Positions 23,350-32,033 of a stretch of 52,673 nt of DNA are shown here, piece by piece. The translations under genes were made by a program, and so were the position numbers. A model generated the notes under the pieces. The model was not told the DNA's origin. It saw only the letters and a program-made list of their open reading frames with translations, and did no database searches. The DNA lies in the NCBI GenBank assembly GCA_964464685.1, contig CAYXGV010000001.1:1-52673 (forward strand), given 5' to 3'. How positions within the stretch are numbered: the stretch's first letter is position 1; each line of letters opens with the position of its first letter. Source of the DNA: JABIBU01 sp964464685. GTDB lineage: Bacteria > Patescibacteriota > Patescibacteriia > Magasanikbacterales > UBA922.

Positions 23350-23474
23350 AATAGAACACGGATTGAACAAATACAACTGATAAAAACTGATTTTTAAAAA
23401 ATTTAATTTTTATATACTAGTAAATTAAAAAGATCAGTTCTAATTCGTCCAATCTGTTCAATCTGTGTTCTATT
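23350..23474. repeat. Palindromic element, ATAGAACACGGATT ends
   Basis: It opens AATAGAACACGGATTGAAC and closes GTTCAATCTGTGTTCTATTT. Inner words ACTGATAAAAACTGA face AAGATCAGTTCTAATTCG. It spans the whole gap between the NUDIX gene and rmlB. Confidence 0.75.
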
Positions 23475-24017
23475 TCAACTAACTTTATGCAAAAATTCAT
23501 GATGAGCCATTGCCCAGGCTGCCAAAGTCTGCCCATCCCAAATTTCATTTTTTCTAATCATCACATCTATTTCATCTGGCCGACGATAAAGAACTTCAAT
23601 TTCCTCAGTATCGTCAAGTTGTTGTTCACCCTGAGAATCAACATAAGCCAAAAATACATGACACATATCTTTTACCAAACCATTTACACCTTCAAACTCA
23701 CCAATCTTTATAAATTCATCAGCCGTACAACCAGTTTCTTCCAACAATTCTCTTTTGGCAGCATCTAATAAACTTCCATCCGACAATAATCCACCACAAG
23801 GAAATTCTATACTTTGTTTTTCTCGCAAATATCTTTGTTGCAAAGTCAAAACCAAACTACCATCATTCAAAACCGGAATAATCATCACATTGCCTGGAGT
23901 TTCACAGTAATAATAATCCCCTTCTTCACCATTGGGCTTTTCGTATTTGTCATGTTTATAAGTCCACCAAGGGTTTTGATGAATTGTTTCTTCTGATATT
24001 TTTTTTAAATGTTTCAT
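23475..24017 (-). CDS. NUDIX hydrolase, ADP-ribose pyrophosphatase-like
   Basis: 180 aa. The NUDIX box is complete: GGLLSDGSLLDAAKRELLEETG, with the metal-binding RELLEE. FPCGG before it and the EEGDYYYCETPGNV region fit nucleoside-diphosphate-sugar hydrolases. ATG 24017 is used because the 12 residues upstream in the open frame are encoded by a TTATCTGATATCTGC word repeat. Housecleaning or sugar-nucleotide turnover is likely; the substrate is not certain. Confidence 0.85.
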   Translation of the reverse strand: MKHLKKISEETIHQNPWWTYKHDKYEKPNGEEGDYYYCETPGNVMIIPVLNDGSLVLTLQQRYLREKQSIEFPCGGLLSDGSLLDAAKRELLEETGCTADEFIKIGEFEGVNGLVKDMCHVFLAYVDSQGEQQLDDTEEIEVLYRRPDEIDVMIRKNEIWDGQTLAAWAMAHHEFLHKVS

Positions 24018-24020
24018 AAA

Positions 24021-24098
24021 ATCAAATAACAGATAGCAGATATCAGATAACATACGATTGTATACTTTCCTTGTTATCTGTCATCTGGAAACTGTTAC
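24021..24098. repeat. AACAGATAGCAGATATCAG word palindrome
   Basis: AACAGATAGCAGATATCAGA on one side faces TTGTTATCTGTCATCTGG on the other. Similar TTATCTGATATTTGTTATCTG words occur at 33212-33246 and 48949-48984. Confidence 0.7.
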
Positions 24099-24104
24099 AA
24101 TCTA

Positions 24105-24512
24105 TTAGCTTTTAAATTTTTTAAAAACCTCTTCCACCGCCACACCTCCATCATTATTTACAATCGAATGCATACTCCCACCCCCATCACCTTCATAACG
24201 TGGCATTATATGGATATGCAAATGTGGTACTACTTGTCCGGCGACTTCGCCTTGGTTCCAACCAACATTATAACCATCTGGACTTAGAACTTTATCAATT
24301 TTTTCCATAGCTCTTTTTATTCCCAATGACAGATGTTCCAATAAATCTTCATTCAGATCAAAATAATTTTCCGCATGAACTTTTGGAACAACAATGGTAT
24401 GACCTTTGGCATGCGGATGAATATCCAAAAATGCCAAAACATGTTCATCTTCATAAACAGTGTAATTTGGAATTTCACCTTTTATTATTTTGCAAAAGAT
24501 ACAATCTTCCAT
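24105..24512 (-). CDS. HIT-family hydrolase
   Basis: 135 aa histidine-triad protein: CIFCKIIKGEIP with zinc-like cysteines at the start, HPHAKGHTIVVPK in the middle and the catalytic HLHIHIMPR. It resembles Hint-type nucleotide phosphoramidases that remove AMP from amines and aminoacyl adenylates. It lies between the NUDIX gene and a large membrane protein, same strand. Confidence 0.9.
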   Translation of the reverse strand: MEDCIFCKIIKGEIPNYTVYEDEHVLAFLDIHPHAKGHTIVVPKVHAENYFDLNEDLLEHLSLGIKRAMEKIDKVLSPDGYNVGWNQGEVAGQVVPHLHIHIMPRYEGDGGGSMHSIVNNDGGVAVEEVFKKFKS

Positions 24513-24548
24513 ATAATTTATATTTTAATATATATTAAACATCTTACC

Positions 24549-26795
<2,247 letters not shown>

Positions 26796-26800
26796 ATCTC

Positions 26801-26829
26801 TTGACTTTTTTTTCTTTTAATGGTAAAAA
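26801..26829 (+). promoter_or_regulatory. Promoter of the CDP-alcohol phosphotransferase gene
   Basis: TTGACT (26801-26806), 17 bp, TAAAAA (26824-26829). The start near 26836 gives a ~37-nt leader with a real Shine-Dalgarno (GAGGG, 26861-26865), unlike most genes here. Confidence 0.5.
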
Positions 26830-26872
26830 TTTAGTAAATATTCGATCTTTAACCTTGGATGAGGGAATAATA

Positions 26873-27607
26873 ATGGACAACACAATTGTGACCATGACTG
26901 TTTCTTTTTTTGAAGAAAATGTCTATCAGGCGCTACGGAGATTTTTCGCGCCGGCCGTTCCTTACCTTTTTCCCCGCAAGATCTTACCCAGTTGGCTGAC
27001 ATTCAATTATCGTGTGGAAATGATTACCGCCAACCAAATTACGGTTGGTAGATCACTAATGGCAGTACCTGTCGCCACCCTAGCCCAACAAGGATTCTAC
27101 GGCTGGGCATTCACCCTTTTTGTGATTGCGGGAGCATTAGATTTCGTGGATGGTTTAGTGGCTACGGTACACCGCAAACTCGGTTTCCGAGACAACCCCG
27201 ATTTGGGAGCTTTTTTGGATGCTTTTTGTGACAAAATCTTCTATATCTTCATGTTCATCTTGACTCTTATGTTGGGTGAATATTTGATGGATATAGGAGT
27301 GACGATCTGGTTATTTGGAATAGCATTTTTGAGTGTGACATGCGAAATTGTATTGGCTGTTGTTCGTATGAACGACTACTACTACAACAAATTCGACGGT
27401 CACAATGGAAATCGTGATCTCAAGGCTAAAGGCGCTGGCAAACTCAAATTTATGCTGGAGCTCATCGGCCTAGGTGGTCTGATCCTGTCCCTTCCTAGCT
27501 TCAACACATGGAGCTTCTGGGTTGGGCTCATCTGCCTAACATTTTCCCTGCCCTTTGCACTGGCGAGTCTGAAACAAAAACTTCAACAACGCCAGACAAC
27601 CGCCTGA
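26873..27607 (+). CDS. CDP-alcohol phosphatidyltransferase, atypical motif
   Basis: 244 aa, about five membrane helices. The family motif is present in altered form: DFVDGLVATVHRKLGFRD then GAFLDAFCD. The aspartates of DxxDG, GxxxD and D are kept. However, the Arg of the usual DGxxAR is Thr, and the stretch to Gly is about five residues longer than usual. ATG 26873 is chosen because GAGGG lies 7 nt before it. GC is visibly higher than in flanking genes, and it has its own promoter and terminator. Transfer from another lineage is plausible. Lipid product unknown. Confidence 0.75.
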   Translation: MDNTIVTMTVSFFEENVYQALRRFFAPAVPYLFPRKILPSWLTFNYRVEMITANQITVGRSLMAVPVATLAQQGFYGWAFTLFVIAGALDFVDGLVATVHRKLGFRDNPDLGAFLDAFCDKIFYIFMFILTLMLGEYLMDIGVTIWLFGIAFLSVTCEIVLAVVRMNDYYYNKFDGHNGNRDLKAKGAGKLKFMLELIGLGGLILSLPSFNTWSFWVGLICLTFSLPFALASLKQKLQQRQTTA

Positions 27608-27667
27608 ACCCGTTCTTCGTTGCCGACCGTCCTGGTTGACTATATCGAAGCGCGGGTTTTCCTTTTT
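27607..27667 (+). terminator. Long hairpin terminator
   Basis: AACCCG (27607-27612) pairs with CGGGTT (27653-27658), and CTTCG (27615-27619) with CGAAG (27646-27650), around a 26-nt top. It is followed by TTCCTTTTTCT. Confidence 0.65.
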
Positions 27668-27771
27668 CTATAGATATTATGACATTTTTAAAATATTAAT
27701 TCAAGTGGTCTTAATTTGTTACGTAGCTTGTTACGTAACAAAAAACCACCGCGAGGTAGTAAACAATATAA

Positions 27772-27819
27772 TCCGCCCGAGGCGGATCCGCCTTCAAGAC
27801 CGCCTTGGAAGGTGGGCGG
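27772..27819. repeat. GC-rich CCGCCCGAGGCGGATCC palindrome
   Basis: CCGCCCGAGGCGGATCCGCC and an imperfect partner ending AAGGTGGGCGG, just downstream of pgsA. It belongs with the elements at 28480-28507 and 31937-31984. A TTACGTAGC/TTACGTAAC repeat lies at 27719-27740. Confidence 0.7.
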
Positions 27820-27827
27820 ACAACATA

Positions 27828-28451
27828 TCAGATTCCCTGTGAAAACAAACTCAAAACTGCAAACCCAATCGCCAAACCGAATACCCACGCAGCAACTGTT
27901 AATAAGTATGGTATTTCCCAAACTAAAGCAAACAAAGTTAAACAAACCGCCAAAACTTGTAAAATCATTTTCAACTTCCCCCATAAATTGGCCATTTTAA
28001 CTGTTTTAAATTTGTATTTAGCCACCAAAGCACTTAAAATAAAAATTATTTCCAAACCCAAAATTACAAAACCTAACCAAAAATTAAAATATTTGAACAC
28101 CAGAAGTAAAACCATTGAACCAATCAACAATTTATCAGCCAATGGGTCAAACAACATACCAAATTTAGTAATTTGATTTCTAATTCGCGCCATTGAACCG
28201 TCAATTGCATCGGTAAAAGCCACCAAAACAAAACACAATGCCCCCAATTTGTAATATCCGTAAAGAATCAATAGAAAAACTATCGGAGTAGCCAATACCC
28301 TGAAAGCCGTCACTCGGTTTGGTGTGACGCTGGCTGGAAAAAAACGTAAAAAAAATCTATTCATCCACCTATCATGCAAATGCACTTCTTCAGCTGGGAG
28401 ATAATTAAACAAATCTGGATGTTTTTTTACAAAATATTTTATTCTTCCCAT
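27828..28451 (-). CDS. pgsA: CDP-diacylglycerol-glycerol-3-P phosphatidyltransferase-like
   Basis: 207 aa with four to five membrane helices and a textbook motif: DAIDGSMARIRNQITKFG then MLFDPLADK. SVTPNRVTAFRVLATP precedes it, as in PgsA. It makes phosphatidylglycerophosphate or a related phospholipid. ATG 28451 is used; the longer open frame upstream translates two nested palindromes (SLSAQGGSALGGVSTRD) and is not credible as protein. Confidence 0.8.
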   Translation of the reverse strand: MGRIKYFVKKHPDLFNYLPAEEVHLHDRWMNRFFLRFFPASVTPNRVTAFRVLATPIVFLLILYGYYKLGALCFVLVAFTDAIDGSMARIRNQITKFGMLFDPLADKLLIGSMVLLLVFKYFNFWLGFVILGLEIIFILSALVAKYKFKTVKMANLWGKLKMILQVLAVCLTLFALVWEIPYLLTVAAWVFGLAIGFAVLSLFSQGI

Positions 28452-28479
28452 ATGTTTCGAATAATCCCGAGTGGAGACT

Positions 28480-28507
28480 CCGCCCAAGGCGGATCCGCCT
28501 TGGGCGG
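28480..28507. repeat. 28-bp perfect GC-rich palindrome nested in a second repeat
   Basis: CCGCCCAAGGCGG, ATC centre, CGCCTTGGGCGG. It is bracketed by AATCCCGAGTGGAGACT and AGAGGGATC, which look like the split halves of an ATCCC...GGGAT element. One palindrome seems to have inserted into another. Confidence 0.7.
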
Positions 28508-28574
28508 AGAGGGATCTTTTAAAAAATAAATTTGTTGGAATACCCAGGATAATTAGAAACCACTGAATGTTGGC

Positions 28575-28620
28575 TTCGAAAGATCCCTCAATCACTGCCG
28601 TGTATTTTCGGGATTAATTA
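28575..28620 (+). repeat. ATCCCTCAATCAC element, copy 3
   Basis: TTCGAAAGATCCCTCAATCA followed by CTGCCGTGTATTTTCGGGAT. Third copy of the element that flanks the GIY-YIG gene at 15.6-16.1 kb; no GIY-YIG gene is here. Confidence 0.75.
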
Positions 28621-28626
28621 AACCAC

Positions 28627-28654
28627 TTGATTAATCCCCTATTTTTGCTAAAAT
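28627..28654 (+). promoter_or_regulatory. Promoter, leaderless geometry
   Basis: TTGATT (28627-28632), 16 bp, TAAAAT (28649-28654), then ACTATTAT and the ATG at 28663. Transcription should start at the ATG itself. Confidence 0.6.
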
Positions 28655-28662
28655 ACTATTAT

Positions 28663-30804
28663 ATGATTAATAGCAAATTACTTTTCAATGGCAAGTATAT
28701 CATCTTTGGGACACTTTTGACAATAATAGCGTTGTTTTCGCTTTGGAGCACAACACCAGCTTGGTGGCAAATATTAGCCAGTATTTTTTATTTTGGTTTT
28801 TTTGGCACTTATCTTGGTGACTGGTTTTTACCGAATGAAAAAAAAGTGTGGCAATTATTTTTTGGCTCTATTTTATTTTTTAGTTTGGCCACAATACTTT
28901 TGTCTGGCGTCTATTGGTTTTACGAAATAAACAAAGAAATAATTTCCTGTGTTTTAATTTTTCTCCCCATCCTTATTTCTTGGCAACAAAACAAAGACTT
29001 AGAAATTTTTGACGATGTCACAAAAATTGATTTGGAATCTTATAGTTATATCAAGTCACATTTGGGCACAAAACTTTTGGGCTTTATTGTCTTTGGTGGA
29101 CAAATTATTTTATTTTGTGTTTTATTAACCAGACGATTCACCGATACTTTAATTTCGCCATGGACAATTGTTGGCATCAGATTTTGGATACTTTTTTTCA
29201 TCACTTCTGTTTTACTTCTCTGGGTAGTCCAAAAATCAAAACATACTTCATCAAATTTATTGTTAGTCATCATTCATAGTACTCTAATTTTAAGTGTGGC
29301 TCTAATTATTTTCAAAATTGGTTTTGGTTTTGATCCTTTTATCCACCAAGCCACTGAAAAGTGGATTGCTCAAAATGGCTTTATTTTGCCCAAACAACCC
29401 TACTATATTGGACAATATGTCTTGATAATTTTCTTAAATTTTATCAGCAAAATAAATTTAACCAGTCTAGATAAATCTTTGGTGCCAATTTTGTCGGGAA
29501 TTGTGACGCCTCTGGTCGCTTATTTTTGTTTAGAAAAAATTGAATTTAAATACAAACTTATTCCAGCCATAGCTCTAATTCCGCTGTTGCCACTTTCCTT
29601 TTTTATCATGACTACCCCGAATAACATCACGATGCTAATAGCATTTTGTATTATTTTTTGGATATCTTATGAAACTAAATACAGTGACAAAAAAACTAAT
29701 CTATTTGGCATAGTCTTAACCTTGGCCAGTATTTGTATCCACCCACTAGTTGGCTTGCCGATATTTTTTATTTATCTTGGATCAATTATAAATAACAAAA
29801 TCAGACCAAAATTAAAATTAATATTTTATATAATTTATTCGCTACTTCTCACTTTGATATTGCCAATTACTTTTTATTTAAACTCTGTAAGATCTGGACA
29901 AAAAATGACAATAAGCAATCCTTTAAATAATTTAAAAAATTTCTGGCTATTATTTGCTCGCCCCCATTATTACTGGCTGGACAAAGGCAGTGCAATTTGG
30001 CAATCACTATATTATTATCGCGATGCCATTAGGCCACTTTTTGTAATCGTGGCTATTTTGGGAATAATTTTGGCTATAAAAAAATATAAAATTAAACAAA
30101 CTTATTTTTTTATTATTACCACAATTAGTTTGTTTATTTCGGCTTTCATTCTCTCCACTACTTTAAACTTTTTTGAAATAATTTCTTATGAACAGGGTGA
30201 TTATGCCGAACGATTATTAATAATAATTTCCCTAATTTTATTACCGTTTTTTATAATAAGTTTACGCGAACTATTTGTTTATATAAAAAAACAACCAGCC
30301 AAACAATTTGGCATAGCAGTATTTTTTTCTGCCCTACTTTTGATTTCTTGGTATTTCACTTACCCAACTCGTGACCCAATTTCATATCACACTGGCTTCA
30401 ATGTCAGACAAGCCGACATTACCACCGTCCATTTTATAGATAATTTAAATAATGGAAATAAAGATTATATTGTACTAACAAATCAACTGGTCTCGGCCAC
30501 CGCTCTAAGAGAATTTAGTTTTGCAAAATATTTTAAAACCTCAACCGGTGAACACTTTTTTTACTCAATTCCAACTGGTGGACCTCTATACCAATATTTT
30601 CGCAAAATGGTTTACCAAGAACCAAAGCGTGAGTGGATGGTTGAAGCTATGAATTTTGTCGGCGTGAAAAAAGCTTATTTTGTTCATACTAATTATTGGG
30701 CACCGGCTGCCGAAATTAGAGACCAGGCCAAACTGGAAGCTGATAATTGGTGGGAGTTGGAAAATGGACGTGTGTGGATTTACGAGTATTTAATCAAAGA
30801 ATAA
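28663..30804 (+). CDS. Large GT-C-like membrane protein
   Basis: 713 aa with about 14 membrane helices and a soluble tail ending in an aromatic-rich ~100 residues. A loop after the early helices has GFDPFIHQATEKWIAQNGF, an acidic motif placed as in GT-C enzymes, plus NFFEIISYEQGDYAERLL in a later loop. It resembles the protein at 24549-26795 in plan, so the pair may be ancient paralogs. ATG 28663 is chosen; the longer open frame would run through the -35 box. A role in lipid-linked sugar transfer is an inference. Confidence 0.6.
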   Translation: MINSKLLFNGKYIIFGTLLTIIALFSLWSTTPAWWQILASIFYFGFFGTYLGDWFLPNEKKVWQLFFGSILFFSLATILLSGVYWFYEINKEIISCVLIFLPILISWQQNKDLEIFDDVTKIDLESYSYIKSHLGTKLLGFIVFGGQIILFCVLLTRRFTDTLISPWTIVGIRFWILFFITSVLLLWVVQKSKHTSSNLLLVIIHSTLILSVALIIFKIGFGFDPFIHQATEKWIAQNGFILPKQPYYIGQYVLIIFLNFISKINLTSLDKSLVPILSGIVTPLVAYFCLEKIEFKYKLIPAIALIPLLPLSFFIMTTPNNITMLIAFCIIFWISYETKYSDKKTNLFGIVLTLASICIHPLVGLPIFFIYLGSIINNKIRPKLKLIFYIIYSLLLTLILPITFYLNSVRSGQKMTISNPLNNLKNFWLLFARPHYYWLDKGSAIWQSLYYYRDAIRPLFVIVAILGIILAIKKYKIKQTYFFIITTISLFISAFILSTTLNFFEIISYEQGDYAERLLIIISLILLPFFIISLRELFVYIKKQPAKQFGIAVFFSALLLISWYFTYPTRDPISYHTGFNVRQADITTVHFIDNLNNGNKDYIVLTNQLVSATALREFSFAKYFKTSTGEHFFYSIPTGGPLYQYFRKMVYQEPKREWMVEAMNFVGVKKAYFVHTNYWAPAAEIRDQAKLEADNWWELENGRVWIYEYLIKE

Positions 30805-30810
30805 TTTTGT

Positions 30811-30840
30811 AGAGACGCGATTTATCGCGTCTTTTCTATT
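30811..30840 (+). terminator. Terminator after the GT-C-like gene
   Basis: AGACGCGA pairs with TCGCGTCT (4-nt loop), followed by TTTCTATTT. Near-copy of the terminator at 13046-13071. Confidence 0.8.
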
Positions 30841-30852
30841 TAGACGATACCC

Positions 30853-30890
30853 ATAGTACGTACTATAGTATATACTATAGTACGTACTAT
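30853..30890. repeat. 38-bp perfect palindrome
   Basis: ATAGTACGTACTATAGTAT followed by its exact reverse complement with no loop. Built of TAGTACGTACTA words. It lies between two terminators of convergent genes. Confidence 0.85.
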
Positions 30891-30896
30891 TTTAAA

Positions 30897-30972
30897 AACA
30901 AAAACCACCCGCACCTCCCACGTAGATTTCCAAATTATTTAGAAACCAACGTGGTCGCGGGTGGTTTTCGTG
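30897..30972 (-). terminator. Long hairpin terminator
   Basis: On the minus strand AAAACCACCCGC pairs with GCGGGTGGTTTT, and CCACGT with ACGTGG further in, with an inner stem near GGTTTC/GAAATC. TTTTTGTTTTT follows. It ends the membrane-protein gene at 30996-31478. It is as elaborate as the terminator at 27607. Confidence 0.7.
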
Positions 30973-30995
30973 TGAAAACAACCGTTGACCAGTTC

Positions 30996-31478
30996 TCACA
31001 TTACCAGTGGCTGACCTCCGGGGAAAAAGAAGGCGACGAACAGTGTAATCCAAGTCGGAATCCACACCAAGTTGAAAATCAAAGCTTTGGCCTTGAACCT
31101 AAATGCGGAAATCTCCTGCAAACTCCATGCCCGCCACCAACGAAAATTCACCCATATCAAAATGATGGACATAGACAAGGTGGTGACAACCTTCCACAGA
31201 ATGCTGAATGTCCCAGTGTCTAATACCTGATAAGTTAAGAGGGTGGAAAGAAAGAAAATACCAGCCAAAACCACGAGAGCTATATTCCCCCGCTCAATTC
31301 TGTCTTGCCAACTTCTGCGAAAGTAATCGCAACTCTCACACCAATCATTTCCCTTCTTGTGCGAGCAACAAAACCAGTCAATAAGAGATTTGGTTTCTTT
31401 TACATCTCGCACCAGCCAATAAGCCAGCCATGCCATACCAGCCCAAGCCACCAAGAATCCCAGAGCTTTCATTTCCAT
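30996..31478 (-). CDS. Four-helix membrane protein, unknown
   Basis: 160 aa with about four membrane helices and a cysteine-rich loop between helices 1 and 2 (WFCCSHKKGNDWCESCDYF) that could bind a metal. GGAGG sits 5 nt before the ATG, a canonical Shine-Dalgarno rare in this window. GC is above that of neighbours. No family recognised. Together with the gene at 26873 it looks like better-expressed or transferred material. Confidence 0.6.
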   Translation of the reverse strand: MEMKALGFLVAWAGMAWLAYWLVRDVKETKSLIDWFCCSHKKGNDWCESCDYFRRSWQDRIERGNIALVVLAGIFFLSTLLTYQVLDTGTFSILWKVVTTLSMSIILIWVNFRWWRAWSLQEISAFRFKAKALIFNLVWIPTWITLFVAFFFPGGQPLVM

Positions 31479-31505
31479 AGCATCCTCCGCAAAAAGTTGT
31501 GTTGT

Positions 31506-31682
31506 TTAGTACCAAAGATCCTTGCTACCGTCTTCTTTGTAAGCATCTTGTTGCTTTTTATTCAATCGCCTATACAAACGCACGAATATTACTTCCACAA
31601 TTACAGCCACCACAACACAAATAATGAAAATGGTGACCTCTTCTTCCCAACCCAAGTTAACTAGAGTTTCTCGAAAGTTCAT
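31506..31682 (-). CDS. 58-aa single-span membrane protein
   Basis: MNFRETLVNLGWEEEVTIFI opens the protein. One membrane helix (residues ~15-36) and a charged, basic C-terminus follow. ATG 31682 is chosen because a TATAAT (31698-31693) ends 10 nt upstream; the longer open frame includes the promoter. It lies 27 bp upstream of the four-helix protein, same strand. Function unknown. Confidence 0.55.
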   Translation of the reverse strand: MNFRETLVNLGWEEEVTIFIICVVVAVIVEVIFVRLYRRLNKKQQDAYKEDGSKDLWY

Positions 31683-31692
31683 AATAGCCCCC

Positions 31693-31698
31693 ATTATA
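31693..31698 (-). promoter_or_regulatory. -10 box, leaderless geometry
   Basis: TATAAT ending 10 nt before ATG 31682, with GGGGG between. No convincing -35. Confidence 0.45.
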
Positions 31699-31794
31699 CG
31701 GTTGAATTGAAAGAGCAAAGCTAACTTAATTGTATTAAAACATTTTTTTATAAATCTGTCAAGCAAAAAACAGACATACAAAATTTGTTTTTTA

Positions 31795-31829
31795 TATCTG
31801 TACTAGTGTACTAGTACAATAGTACAGAT
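31795..31829. repeat. CTGTACTAGTGTACTAG word palindrome
   Basis: TCTGTACTA faces TAGTACAGA with TACTAGTAC between. It lies in the gap between the small membrane gene and the GT4. Confidence 0.65.
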
Positions 31830-31888
31830 AAATTAATGATTTGGAATAAACCAATTTTAAAATTAAGACATTAAATATTGTTTTAAAA

Positions 31889-31931
31889 AAAACAAAAAAA
31901 CACCCATTCAAAATGTTTGGATGTTTTTGTA
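31889..31931 (-). terminator. Terminator after the GT4 gene
   Basis: On the minus strand AAAAACATCCA pairs with TGGGTGTTTTT (one G-U), followed by TTGTTTTTTTT. Confidence 0.6.
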
Positions 31932-31936
31932 TTTTC

Positions 31937-31984
31937 CGCCCAAGGCGCCGTGCCTGCCGGCAGGCAGGGATCCGCCTTGGGCGG
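31937..31984. repeat. Compound GC-rich palindrome
   Basis: CCGCCCAAGGCG and CGCCTTGGGCGG enclose a second palindrome, GCCTGCCGGCAGGC. The inner palindrome recurs inside the GT4 gene at 32421-32438. Confidence 0.75.
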
Positions 31985-32033
31985 AAAATGTTTATATGTT
32001 TATCCCGACTAAGTCGGGAGTGTGTTTATTTGT

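Noticed and set aside
23475..24053. Longest-frame start of the NUDIX gene (and likewise ftsL, murJ, lepA, pgsA and others)
   Set aside because: The extra N-terminal residues are encoded by word-repeat DNA and do not resemble the families; downstream starts were used.
27716..28000. 94-aa plus-strand frame
   Set aside because: It starts in a TTACGTAG repeat, runs through the GC-rich palindrome and then lies antisense to pgsA. No domain.
30951..31223. 90-aa plus-strand frame
   Set aside because: It overlaps the long hairpin terminator and is antisense to the four-helix membrane gene.
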